The notes below the pieces were generated by a model. That model did not search any database. It was not told the DNA's origin and saw only the letters and a list, made by a program, of their open reading frames with translations. Below are positions 54,341 through 64,000 of a stretch of 64,000 bases of DNA, one piece after another. The position numbers and the translations under genes are program-made. The stretch covers positions 12,731,971-12,795,970 of the forward strand of contig NC_069105.1 in assembly GCF_947172395.1 (NCBI RefSeq). Direction: 5' to 3'. Source of the stretch: Bicyclus anynana (taxonomy: Eukaryota; Arthropoda; Insecta; Lepidoptera; Nymphalidae). Position 1 is the stretch's first letter; each line of letters begins with the position of its first letter.

Positions 54341-54865
54341 AAATAACTGCAAATACCCATATTGTAGGTGGTGGGGAAAACGGAAGCTGGAAGAGCATTT
54401 TTCATATTTCTTGTATGTTGTTGTTCTTTAGGCTGTATCATATCGCAGCTGTAAATTACTTGGCGGTATGTCTTTGCTAGTAACTAAGCACCGTGGAAGC
54501 CGGTAAGACTGATCGTCTCACAACTCATTTTCCTTAAGTTTAGGTAATCTTACATAAACAAAGTCTTCTTACTCGAATTACCTACGTGAAAACCACATGA
54601 AAATCGGTCGATCTATGTTTAAGCGACAATTGCACAAAAAAGTAACACGTTTTATTTTTTATCTAAGTACCAAAATTTATGTCTCTATACTTCGAATTTG
54701 ACGTGTTTCTAAATATGTATAGTAATGTACATGCAATAATTAAATTGAGGTGGTCATTGTCGCAGGAAAAACACTAGCGAATAATAAAATACAGTTGAAA
54801 GTGCCATAGACAAGGAAGAATAAGCTTATAAAAATCGTCCAACGTTATTAGTCAGCATTGAATAG

Positions 54866-55040
54866 AATAGAATAGAATATATCTTATTTGTCCACACACG
54901 AGTAATAAAATAAAATAAACAAACAGAACATACAAATATCTGGTCGTGGACAAAACAGGTATCCACCTCAGCACGATGCCACAGCGAGCTGTGGCGCTGG
55001 TTTTCAGGTGAAACCTTGTGAGTTCACGGACGTGTCTTAA
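54866..55040 (-). mobile_element. Non-LTR retrotransposon 3' end, minus strand
   Basis: A (GAATA)n tail, then TATCTTATTTGTCCACACAC, CTGGTCGTGGACAAAACAGG and CAGCGAGCTGTGGCGCTGG. This is a LINE 3'-end type seen widely in Lepidoptera; the class is not certain. A 70-codon frame over it is a by-product. Confidence 0.5.
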
Positions 55041-56223
55041 CTTAAAACTTATACATGAATACAAAGTAAAATAAAATAATGAAACAAGAACGAACAGATT
55101 AATAAAATAACAAAATTAACATTTATGGGAAACTAGATTAACAAGGAAAATCAAACAATAATTAATACGAGTCAACCTGTAAAATGAACGATCTGCCGCC
55201 ACCATAGTGTTGTAGTAAGGAGAAAAGGAATTATTATTGCTCTATTCATATGTACAAGTAATGTAATGATTCCGTATATTAACCGACAGGCTATTTACCA
55301 GTATGTAACTCTAGGCAATATTCTAAATTCCGCATCAATTAAATCCATTAGTTTACAACGTTTTTTACCTAACATCATGCTAATTTACGCATATTTGTTC
55401 CGGAGAAGTGGTGGTGAAATTATTGATATCTACAGTAGCCATATCTTTTGTATTTTACAGGACATTCTCGATTTACTGACACTTTGAGAAACCAAGACGT
55501 AAAAAGATACTACAAGCGAACTGCCTAACTTCTAACAAGTAGAAAATCACATTATAATAATAAATGTTACTAATACGGATAAATACAGATTAGTAAAATC
55601 CATTAGTCCCAAAATTACCCTAATTAAAGACTGACCTAATTTGTTTTGGAGAAAGATGTAGTAAAATTACTGTGCACTATTAAACTTAATATTTACTCTA
55701 AACATTATCTTTCTTGTAATTTTACCGGAAAATTAAAAAAAAAAAATCAGAGTGAAATAGTTGCTGAGCCCCGGAACCCCGGATGAGTGATGACTTCTGT
55801 CAAAAAAGCCCTACTACAAGCAAATATAACAATAACTGCCAATTGTGCAATCAAGGATTCCAATTAATAATGAAATGAGAATCGCTCGCTTACATAATAC
55901 GGAACATCAATTGATTAAAAAAAGAATATTTTTATTTGCCGTATCTTTATTTAATTGAGTAGAGAATGTACCGCTTTAATCTTCAATATGGTCACCCTAT
56001 TAATGCCATTCTCGTAATATAAACAGGTGTACCATCGTGGTACAGTCACGCCATTTGCTTTTGCGATTTATAATGACTGCGTAAAACATTTTTTTTAATA
56101 ACTTTGGATTATTTACTGTTTGTTAATATTCATGACAAACGCGTGGATTAGATCTTTATATGGTTCATGTGAAAGCGATTTTTTTATCAGTGAGAAATTT
56201 TTACGCTTGGTAACGTCTTACAA
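55041..56223. other. AT-rich spacer, nothing recognised
   Basis: Neither the 73-codon frame at 55266-55487 nor its surroundings show a domain or splice context. Confidence 0.4.
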
Positions 56224-56421
56224 TCTATACTATATAATGAAGCTAGAGATTTGTTTGTTTGATTGATTGAACTCGCTAATCTCAGGAACTACTGGTCCGA
56301 TTTGAAAAAATACTTCAGTGTTAGATAGCCCATTTATCGAGGAAGGCTATAGGCTATATATTATCCCCGAATTTATAAGGGAACGGTAACTACGTGGGTG
56401 AAGCCGCGCGGCGTCAGCTAG
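56224..56421 (+). mobile_element. Helitron-like element, unit 1
   Basis: A|TCTATACTATATAATGAAGC to GCGTCAGCTAG|T with the terminal hairpin GTGGGTGAAGCCGCGCGGCG. Confidence 0.86.
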
Positions 56422-56555
56422 TTCAATATAATTATAAACATATATATAAAATTCAAATATCTATAAGTGATTTCAAAATGTATGCTTAATTACGACATTA
56501 CGATACAAAAACAAACTTTTAAAAAAAATTGTTTAAAAGTTTGTTGTGAGACAAA

Positions 56556-56744
56556 TCTATAATAATATTATAAAGCTAAAGAGTTTGTTTGTTTGATTGA
56601 ACGCGCTAATCTGAGGAACTACTGGTCCGATTTGAAAAATTCTTTCAGTGTTAGATAGCCCATTTATCGAGGAAGGCTATTTATTATCTCCGTATTCCTA
56701 CGGGAACGGGAACCACGCGGGTGAAGCCGCGCGGCGTCAGCTAG
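56556..56744 (+). mobile_element. Helitron-like element, unit 2
   Basis: A|TCTATAATAATATTATAAAG to GCGTCAGCTAG|T. It keeps the family start better than unit 1 does. Confidence 0.86.
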
Positions 56745-56878
56745 TTCAATATAATTAGATACATATAAATAAAATTCAAGTATCTATAAGTGATTTCAAA
56801 ATGTATGCTTAATTACGACACAAAAACAAACTTTTTATAAAAAAATTGTTTAAGTTTGTTGACAAACAAATATAATAT

Positions 56879-57679
56879 ATAGCCAAGGATTTATTTTGCC
56901 GTCTCAACTCCTGAGGTCAAACCAAAACTCTTGCGTTAATTCATAGACACGTAATAAAAGAATTTACTTATATATAATAGATAGAGAAAACGGTCTTACA
57001 GTCTGTATGCAAACATACCAGGCGCGTATAGCGTACTTATTATGCAAATCGACATTTTTCGTTCGGGGAACGAAAGTGTGCATAAATATCAAGGTTACCA
57101 TTAAAGTTCCGCAAACATCATGTGTATTATGACAAAGTAGACACGGCAATAAACAAAAATCTAAAACATAATGCTAATAAGTACAAGGAAAAGTATCAAT
57201 CTATTTCAAAATTAAGTTAATTAAGTTGATCCGTTTAAACACAATGATAATTATTTTTTTACAAAGCACCTTAACCATTTTCTTAACAATAATATAATGT
57301 TCTGTGCTTAAAAATAACCTACTTAATTATTGAAATAATTACTATTTTATGAATTTTGTTGTGGTTTCTTCTAGGATCAAGGCGGCTTCAGACCAAGGAA
57401 CTCTAGTAACTTTAATTTCAAGTATTCCTTAGGTACTTATCTCCATATTATTAGAAAAATCAATAACAAATGTATCATGATGATTCAAAATGAAGAAATG
57501 TTCGTAATGATTAAAGAAACATTGACTTATATCCGACAATCCAATCTGAAGATATCGGCGTTTTTTTTCTATTAAGATGGAAAGATCTTCATAATTAAAA
57601 GTAGTTGTAGCATTCATAACTGCCGAGTTTTCTCAAAAACTTAAAAATATAACTTTTTAAAAATGCATCGAATCTCTTG
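56879..57679. other. AT-rich spacer, nothing recognised
   Basis: Short frames only. Confidence 0.4.
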
Positions 57680-57949
57680 TCGTCATCAACCCATATTCGG
57701 CTCGCTGCTGAGCTCGAGTTTCCTCTCAAAATGAGAGAGGTTAGGCCAATAGTCCACCACACTGGCCCATGCGGATTGGCAGACTTCACACACGCAGAGA
57801 ATGAAGAAAATTCTCTGGTATGCAGGTTTCCTTACGATGTTTTCCTGCACCTTTTGAGACACGTGATATTTAATTTCTTAAAATTTAAACCCCCCCCCCC
57901 CCACGGAATCGGACGCAGAGGTCATATCCACTGGGATATCACGGCTCCC
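57680..57949 (-). mobile_element. SINE-A with poly-C replacing the B-box region
   Basis: The sequence is normal from CGTCATCAACCCATATTCGG to TAATTTCTTAAAATTTAAA, then 13 C's at 57890-57902, then ACGGAATCGGACGCAGAGG to the A-box end. About 60 bp, including the B box, is missing at the C run. Confidence 0.8.
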
Positions 57950-57961
57950 GGTAAAAATATT

Positions 57962-58146
57962 TTCAGTCGTTGTCATCAACCCATATTCAGCTCACTACTG
58001 AGCTCGAGTCATGATGTTTTCCTTCACCTTTTGCGACACGGAATACTTAAATTCTTAAAATGCACACAACTGAAAAGTTGGACGTGGATGCCCCACACCC
58101 TCCGGAATCGGAGGCAGAGGTCATATCCACTGGGATATCACGGCTC
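57962..58146 (-). mobile_element. SINE-A with large internal deletion, beside the previous copy
   Basis: Tail CGTTGTCATCAACCCATATT to GAGCTCGAGTC is joined directly to ATGATGTTTTCCTTCACC and continues to the head. The CTCTCAGAATGAGAGG hairpin and the CCTGCATACCAG block are lost. Confidence 0.8.
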
Positions 58147-58708
58147 TCAAATGGGAGAAAATATTTTCAAAGTGTAATGTTATAAATATCTCTATTAATT
58201 TCATATCGGAAGCACTTAAATTCGTTCCGGGCACAACGGCTAACAAGCTTGCTCGGGTCATTAATTTTAATTCTAACTTCTGAGCTGTAATGTCTAAAAC
58301 ATTATAATGAAGACTGTGTTTGAATAGAAAGTGAAATTTAGCTTTTTAAAAGTGATATAACACAATTTATTTGCTTTATGAAGATGTAAAAAGTTTTATG
58401 GAGATTTTTAATATTATGCGAGATGGGTACCTAACAGGTTTTTGCTTTTTAGATGGAAAGTTATGAATCATACGAGTAACATCGCACCTAGTAATAGGAG
58501 AGAAATAGTAATGGAAATGTTTAGGTAACGTAATATTTTGCTAACCCTATGGTGGATATAGTGTTTGTGTATATAATATACACAGGTAGTGGGAGAAAGT
58601 GGGCAGTCTGTTTCTGGCATCGAGAGGAGGCAGCTGACCATTATAGTGTATAATAGTGTAGTGGTGAGACGGTGACTTACTGCTATTACAGTAAGGACAA
58701 GGGAACTT

Positions 58709-58914
58709 ACACAACCCATATTCAGCTCATAGTTGAGCACGAGTCTCCTCTCAGAATGAGGGGGGTTAGGCCAAGTGCACCACGCTTTACACATGTAGAG
58801 AATTAAGAAAATGCTCAGACACGTGATATTTAATTTCTTAAACTGCACACAACTGAAAAGTTGGAGGTCCATGCCCCGGAGCGCATTCGAACCTATGACC
58901 TAATCGAAGGCAGA
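58709..58914 (-). mobile_element. SINE-A, diverged, with several deletions
   Basis: CCCATATTCAGCTCATAGTT to GCATTCGAACCTATGACC, with the CAATGCGGATTGGCAGACTT block deleted. The A box is unrecognisable. A 134-codon frame on this strand starts in the SINE and is not considered a gene. Confidence 0.78.
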
Positions 58915-59270
58915 GGTTAAAATAGGCTAATGAGGATAAAATAAATAATTATGTTTTTGTTTTATATGACGTTCCTTCAATTCCACACACATGCCTTTAG
59001 TGGTTGTAGGATTGTAAATAACAACCCAGTCTTAATAAAAAATATGATTGTAAGTATATACCTACTTAATTAGAAACATGACTTTTATTTGAAGCGGAAT
59101 AATTTTCGCAATCACGCGCAAATCGTCGCCTTGACCGATTAAAATCTGTAACAAACATTGCTTCTCAATTTAAGTTAAGTACATTACGTGTAAATTATAT
59201 TAAGGAAACTGTAATTGCATATATCTTTTTAATATGGCATACATTTTTAAGAACTGATTTAATATTATTA
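58915..59270. other. Spacer, nothing recognised
   Basis: AT-rich; no repeat or gene seen. Confidence 0.4.
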
Positions 59271-59450
59271 TTAAAGCCTCAATAGCTCAACGGTAAGAGC
59301 GGTTGGACTCATCACCGAGGGTTAGTGGTTCGCAACCCGCCCCATTGGTCTAATGTCGTACCCACTCCTAATACAGTATTTCCCGACTAGTTGGAGGGAA
59401 ATGGGAATATTGGTCATATTTAAAAAGATAAAACAAATTAAAAAAAAATC
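59271..59450 (+). mobile_element. SINE-D, complete copy
   Basis: Head GCCTCAATAGCTCAACGGTA (A box) and AGTGGTTCGCAACCCGCC (B box with a change), then CTAATGTCGTACCCACTCCT, AATACAGTATTTCCCGACTA and GGGAATATTGGTCATATTTA with an A-rich tail. Confidence 0.85.
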
Positions 59451-59556
59451 ATATTATGTTGAAGTTTAGTGGTGGAATACTATCAACTTCTCAACTTTTC
59501 AGACTAAGAATTTTAACTAATAATTTTTTAGAAGATAAGCTCAATAGGTATGACCA

Positions 59557-59668
59557 GGGGCTTTAGTCAAGTGGCACGTCGATTCTTTCTACAAACGCTA
59601 ACGCTTCGAAACTAACAAATTTTTAGAAATGTCAGATGCGATAGACAACTTGATCACGTGACCTGTCC
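59557..59668. mobile_element. MITE-M left half
   Basis: GTGGCACGTCGATTCTTTCT, ACAAACGCTAACGCTTCGAA and CAACTTGATCACGTGACCTG: only the left arm and centre are present. Confidence 0.72.
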
Positions 59669-59687
59669 TTCCAAAATAAATATTCCC

Positions 59688-59727
59688 ATAGGAAATTACG
59701 CGGGTCAAACCGCGAGGCGTCCTCTAG
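59688..59727 (+). mobile_element. Helitron-like 3' tip fused to the next element
   Basis: GGAAATTACGCGGGTCAAAC then CGCGAGGCGTCCTCTAG. The next base begins another Helitron-like element. Confidence 0.75.
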
Positions 59728-59919
59728 TCTATACTAATATAAAGCTGAAGAGTTTGTTTGTTTGATTGAACGCGCTAATCTCAGGAATTACTGGTCCGAT
59801 TTGAAAAATTCTTTCAGTGTTAGATAGCCCATTTATCGAGGAAGGCTACAGATTATATATTATCCTCATATTCCTACGGGTACGAGAACCACGCGGGTGA
59901 AACCACGCATCGTCAGCTA
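59728..59919 (+). mobile_element. Helitron-like element
   Basis: TCTATACTAATATAAAGCTG to CATCGTCAGCTA, a full-length copy with a damaged CTAG (CTAT). It starts directly after the CTAG of the preceding tip. Confidence 0.83.
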
Positions 59920-60249
59920 TTATAAAATATAAACGGTTCTAATTTGGAAAATATTTTTTATTATTTGGTTAAAAGAGTGATAGAGCTTAGAATAATGCTT
60001 TTAATCATAAAAAGAAAAGGATTTTCTATATAATTAAGGAACATGTGTACAGACAGATATATATACTTGAATTTACACTATCTGTATTGATCGCCTTTTT
60101 TATTAGGGTGAATGGGAAAGGCACCGAGAATTTGTACCAAGGTTGTTCTACGGAAGGTTTAGTTTTTATTATGTACTTCAAAGTTCATATCTTTTTGCGC
60201 TATAGCGTAGAATGTCAACCAATGTAATATTGTTTTATGGGACTTAAGG
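59920..60249. other. Spacer, nothing recognised
   Basis: AT-rich with one 60-codon chance frame. Confidence 0.4.
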
Positions 60250-60370
60250 AATTATTTATTTTGTATTTATTTATTGCACATTAACAAGAAAATAAAATAA
60301 AAATACATTACAAAGGAATGAAGAATACATAAATATGAAAAGGCAGCCTTATTGCTAAAGCACTCGGTTT
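60250..60370 (-). mobile_element. Non-LTR retrotransposon 3' end
   Basis: TTTATTTATTGCACATTAAC and AAATACATTACAAAGGAATG, then GAAAAGGCAGCCTTATTGCT and AAAGCACTCGG. This resembles the element at 22029-22160. Confidence 0.5.
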
Positions 60371-60697
60371 GTTGTTTTTGGTAGACAAACGATCTTTGGG
60401 ATAAACGAAGCATTCGGTTTGGGATAGGTGAAAAAACAAGTTGTACGTTTTGTACTTTTCCAAGTCTAACCTCATAGAATAATTTGTGATTTTAAATTGT
60501 ATAAGCATACTTAAATCATACAAATAAAAACGATTATAATATAGATACAGTATTTGCTTATTTTAATCCTCAATGGCTGTTCTATCAAAAGGGAAATCAT
60601 TTTTTAAATCTGAGCAGTGATTAGTTTACATTTAAATTATTAATTTTTGTTATATTAGTAAGTATAATGATATATTTTAGAATAATAATGCATTTTA

Positions 60698-61292
60698 AAG
60701 TCATTGACATAGCTCAACGAGTTAGTCAAGTAAAGTCGCGAAACTGAAGTGGCAATGGGTAGGGCACATCATCATCATCATCATCATATCAGCCGATGGA
60801 CGTCCACTGCAGGACATAGGCCTTTTGTAGGGACTTCCAAACATCACGATACTGAGCCACCTGCATCCAGCGAATCCCTGCGACTCGCTTGATGTCGTCA
60901 GTCCACCTGGTGGGGGGTCGGCCAACACTGCGCTTACTAGTGCGGGGTCGCCATTCCAGCACTTTGGGACCCCAACGTCCATCGGCTCTTCGCACTATGT
61001 GCCCCGCCCATTGCCACTTCAGCTTCGCAACTCGTTGAGCTATGTCGGTGACTTTGGTTCTTCTGCAGGGTAGGACACATAGTTCGATTCATTTCGGCGG
61101 ATGGACCTTGGGGTCCCAAGGTGCTGGAATGGCGATCCTGCACCGGAAGACGCAGTGTTGGTCGACCCCACACTAGGTGGACCGAGTAAATCGATCGGTT
61201 TGCAAGGATCCGCTGGATGCTGGCAGCTCGATACCGTTTTGGAAGTCCATGCAAGAGTCCTATGTCCAGCAGTAGAAGTCCATCGGCTGTTC

Positions 61293-61322
<30 letters not shown>
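60698..61322 (+). pseudogene. RTE-type copy split by a second RTE insertion
   Basis: Plus-strand ORF2 C-terminal sequence runs from 60698 to 60769 (CATTGACATAGCTCAACGAG) and resumes at 61068-61080 (GGGTAGGACACAT), reading on through TGGCGATCCTGCACCGGAAG to a TTCATGATGATGATGATG tail. It has frameshifts. Confidence 0.85.
60770..61067 (-). pseudogene. RTE-type 3' end inserted into another RTE copy
   Basis: Opposite orientation to its host. A 13-bp duplication (GGGTAGGGCACAT at 60757-60769, GGGTAGGACACAT at 61068-61080) flanks it. The minus strand encodes RRADGRWGPKVLEWRPRTSK and PTRWTDDIKRVAGIRWMQVA. It ends in an (ATG)n tail. Better preserved than its host. Confidence 0.9.
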
Positions 61323-61324
<2 letters not shown>

Positions 61325-61732
61325 TGTATTTAAAAACATTATTAAGTTAGTAAGTTATGATTATTCGATACAATACAGTAGTAAAAGAAGATTTAAGTAT
61401 AACGAAATAAAGACAAACATAGGCACCACATTTGGTACAAACAAACTACTAACGGTGCTATAGAAAACAGATGTAACATCATCAATCAAACTCAACATAA
61501 CAAATTGCCGATAATAAGCGAAGTAGCAAGCAAAAAGCTAGTCATTTGTTACAGATTAAGTCATAAAGTAGTAGAAACTACGAGCTCGGTCGATTGCGCT
61601 AACGACGTTTCACGGGGACGATTTCTCGATACTCATCAACATCGATATTGGAATCTCAGTTGATTATATCGATACTTAAAATCGATTATCTATACCATTA
61701 TTATCTATTATGAGTAGGTAATTATTATTTAA
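61323..61732. other. Spacer with ATCGAT-rich patch
   Basis: At about 61633-61690 several ATCGAT motifs occur close together (CATCGATATTGG, ATATCGATAC, AATCGATTAT). No gene seen. Confidence 0.35.
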
Positions 61733-61830
61733 GAGCCGTCATAGCCCCGTGGAAATGACCTGTTCCTGCGATTCCGGAGGGTGTGGGTTCGATTTTGGTC
61801 CGGGGCATGCACCTCCCACTTTTCAGTTAT
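61733..61830 (+). mobile_element. SINE-A head
   Basis: GAGCCGTCATAGCCCCGTGG, GGGTTCGATTTTGGTCCGGG and GCATGCACCTCCCACTTTTC: the first third of SINE-A. It breaks off where an opposite-strand copy starts. Confidence 0.8.
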
Positions 61831-61841
61831 GATTTCAGTCA

Positions 61842-62033
61842 TTCCCACACGTAGAGAATTAAGAAAACTCTCTGGTATGCAGGTTTCCTCACATGTTTTC
61901 CTTCACCGATTGAGACACGTGATATTTAATTACTTAAAATGCACACAACTGAAAACTTTGTGGTGCATGCCCCGGACCGGATTCCGACTCACACCCTCCG
62001 AAAACGAAGGCAGAGGTCATATCACGGCCCTCG
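61842..62033 (-). mobile_element. SINE-A, opposite orientation to its neighbour
   Basis: CCCACACGTAGAGAATTAAG to CAGAGGTCATATCACGGCCC, with part of the A box deleted. With 61733-61830 it forms an inverted pair separated by 11 bp. Confidence 0.8.
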
Positions 62034-62283
62034 ACCTTCGGTTTTCGACTTTTAATCACCATTAAATCATGACATAACATGACGTTTCAAAAGTGTTTGT
62101 AGAACTATGCCTAATTCAAATAAATTAATTTTGAGTTTTATCCCCGTACTCCAGAAGGAACGGGAACTAGTTATGGAATTATTTAAAATCGAACTATCTA
62201 AAACATAGAATAAGAATTGTTTATTTGAAATACTCAGTACAGAATTACAATGATGTCCTGACCCTTAAACTAGATAAGCCCGT
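62034..62283. other. Spacer with a Helitron-like scrap
   Basis: TTTATCCCCGTACTCCAGAA, GGAACGGGAACTAGT near 62138-62172 is a fragment of the Helitron-like family. Confidence 0.45.
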
Positions 62284-62352
62284 GTCTTAAGGGCATTGGC
62301 CCTTAAGACCTATGTACCTAGGGAAGTCATTGGACTTCCCTAGGTACATAGG
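62284..62352. repeat. Two adjacent perfect hairpins with the same ATTG loop
   Basis: GTCTTAAGGGC (62284-62294) pairs with 62299-62309 around ATTG. A second stem of 20 bp, beginning CCTATGTACCTAGG (62309-62328), pairs perfectly with 62333-62352, again around ATTG. The two palindromes share base 62309. Confidence 0.95.
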
Positions 62353-62819
62353 CTACCAATACCGTTTTACCCTACAAATAGTTCGACTACATACTGATAG
62401 GTAACAGGAAAAAGTAACTCGAAACTACTAAGTAAATAAAATTTGGATTTCCTGAGAAACTGTTGGAAGAAACCTGACATGAAATAACATTGTAAAATAT
62501 GAATAAGCCACGGAAAATTTTGTTGAAGCAAGAAGTAAGTTACGTCTTTATTTGCGTCGCGTCATGTTAAAGAAAGTCAAGCGGTAACTTTAATAAACTT
62601 ACCTATATTTAACGATAAATTCTTGTAAATTTATCTCGGGTTAAATATACTATGGGAATAAAAAATAGTAGATTACTAGATAGATACTTTCTTTTGGCAA
62701 AGGACTTTTTAAAATCGGTTTAGTAAATAGAGTACAGATACCTAGTATACGAGTAACTATGTATGGTTGGAAAGTCGCGTTTTTACTCCAAAACTTTTGA
62801 CATTTGGATGACAAAATAA
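62353..62819. other. Spacer, nothing recognised
   Basis: AT-rich; short frames only. Confidence 0.4.
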
Positions 62820-63014
62820 TGTATACTAGTATTATAAAGCTGAAGAGTCTGTTTGTTTTTTTGTCTGTTTGTTTCTCAGGAACTACTAGTCTGATTTGAA
62901 AAATTCTTTCAGTGTTAGATAGCCCATTTATCAAGGAAGGCTATAGGCCATAATTTCTACCTATATTCCTACGGGAATGGGAACCACGCGGGTGAAACCG
63001 TGCGGCATCTACTT
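62820..63014 (+). mobile_element. Helitron-like element
   Basis: Diverged start TGTATACTAGTATTATAAAG, then CAGGAACTACTAGTCTGATT and ATAGCCCATTTATCAAGGAA, and a GAACCACGCGGGTGAAACCG hairpin before CGGCATCTACT. The CTAG end is mutated. Confidence 0.8.
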
Positions 63015-63812
63015 TTAGATTATAATCTGGCATTGCACATTGTTACTTTTTATCCTGATGTTCTCATTGGAACACGGGCGAATCCACGAAATTAAATTTC
63101 CATATTTTTTAAGTAGCGGCTGTAGTATCTACAAACAGGAATTTACAAAAAAATAAATAATTCTTCTTATTCTTGCTAGAGTAAACCTATTCAAAACAAA
63201 CGAATTAAAATCTAATAAAATTTTGTAACTGATGACTAGCCGGCACAAACGAAACAAAAGAAAAAGGCTATTGTCATTGACTTTTTGCTCCATACAAATC
63301 GATAGCTGACACAATCCAATACCCATAAATAGAGCAAGTTAATTATACCCTACGGTTTCTAAGACAAACATTTTTTATTCCAACTTTCCCGTGTTCAAAC
63401 GAGGCATTGGATCTTCCGATTCACTTCGTGGGACCTTCACTAGAGGAAGTGAACTTTTACTTTAATTGATGCACTTGGAGACGAGAAAAATCAAGCTTCC
63501 TCCGCCGTGATATATAATTACGCTGATTATAAGCTTGCAAGCTTATTTGAGGATGTCAACCATCAAGAATTAATTGCTGAAGAGAAAATTAATTCCGCAA
63601 CAATTTGTCAACGTACGTTATTAAAGTGTCAGAGTTTTTTCGATAATTTGGTTCCGATTTATTTTTATTGTGCCTTGTTTAAACTGAATTATAGCTTGCG
63701 CTTAATTGCAATGCCTGATAAGAAGCAATTGTTATGAAGTCTAAGTTGGAGCGCGCTTGCCTACATTATTCTTTTTCTCATCACTACAAAACATACATTT
63801 AGTGTGTAAAGG
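63015..63812. other. Spacer, no GRXCR exon recognised
   Basis: The 76-codon plus-strand frame at 63507-63737 has no domain I recognise. No upstream GRXCR exon was found here or elsewhere above 41634. Confidence 0.4.
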
Positions 63813-64000
63813 TTTTGGTATGACATCTGTCAACTCAGAGGGTGTATGTTCGAATTTGGTCCGTGGCATGCACCTATAACTTTTCCGATAAGTGCATTTT
63901 AAGAAATTAAATATCACGTGTCTCAAATTATGAAGGAAAAACATCGCGGGAAGCCTGCATGCCTGAGAATATTCTTAATTCTATGCGTGTGTGAAGCCTG
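63813..64000 (+). mobile_element. SINE-A, cut by the window end
   Basis: A diverged head (GGTATGACATCTGTCAACTC, GTATGTTCGAATTTGGTCC) and body to ATTCTATGCGTGTGTGAAGC. The rest lies outside the window. Confidence 0.78.

Larger units (their letters stand above)
56224..56878. repeat. Tandem duplication of about 332 bp, each unit holding a Helitron-like element
   Basis: Unit 1 is 56224-56555 and unit 2 is 56556-56878. Both contain the element and the same downstream sequence (AAGTGATTTCAAAATGTATG, CTTAATTACGACA). Small differences (such as CATTACGATACAAAAA vs CACAAAAA) show they have since diverged. Confidence 0.85.

Noticed and set aside
57677..58177. 166-codon plus-strand open frame
   Set aside because: It is the translation of two adjacent SINE-A copies in reverse, joined through a poly-C run.
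58468..58872. 134-codon minus-strand open frame
   Set aside because: It begins within a diverged SINE-A copy, has no recognisable domain, and its hydrophobic composition is typical of AT-rich noise.
59278..59350. tRNA-like sequence GCCTCAATAGCTCAACGG...
   Set aside because: Head of SINE-D, found with the same downstream body at 41205 and 43090.
61101..61463. 120-codon plus-strand open frame
   Set aside because: Out-of-frame reading of RTE C-terminal sequence and its GAT tail.
63507..63737. 76-codon plus-strand open frame as a host exon
   Set aside because: No splice sites or recognisable family, and the wrong strand for the only gene found.

Overview
This is an AT-rich nuclear genome window, most likely from a moth or butterfly. 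Three things point to Lepidoptera: many short non-autonomous Helitron-like elements (A|TC...CTAG|T ends), several tRNA-derived SINE families, and RTE-type retrotransposon 3' ends with (GAT)n tails. Nearly every open frame over 60 codons is a repeat or chance. The family names SINE-A to SINE-D, MITE-M, MITE-N and 'AACCGACTTC element' are working labels given here.

One host protein-coding gene is supported, on the minus strand: the 3' part of a glutaredoxin domain-containing cysteine-rich protein (GRXCR1 / Drosophila CG12206-CG31559 type). Its last three coding exons lie at 41633-41400 (glutaredoxin core), 19832-19767 (end of the glutaredoxin fold) and 14924-14748 (cysteine-rich zinc-binding-like tail and stop). 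All three are whole numbers of codons with phase-0 junctions and GT/AG splice sites, separated by introns of about 21.6 kb and 4.8 kb. The 5' exons were not found and probably lie beyond 64,000. The only certain RNA gene is tRNA-Leu(AAG) at 7512-7431, minus strand.

Layout: 1-7,400 is nested repeats; 7,431-7,512 is the tRNA; 7,750-14,430 is low-complexity intergenic DNA with a few MITEs and SINE pieces; 14,431-14,924 is a 72-bp tandem array running into the terminal exon; 14,925-41,399 is the two introns, full of Helitron-like, SINE, MITE and LINE pieces; 41,400-41,633 is the glutaredoxin exon; 41,634-64,000 is probably a further upstream intron, again repeat-rich.

The most notable signals are: (1) the 72-bp array that has copied the last codons and stop of the gene several times into its 3' flank; (2) a 105-bp palindrome with perfect 50-bp arms at a Helitron-like terminus; (3) two adjacent perfect hairpins sharing an ATTG loop; (4) head-to-tail CTAG|TC Helitron junctions; and (5) several nested insertions whose target-site duplications can be read directly. 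No complete autonomous element and no undescribed multi-gene system is visible.
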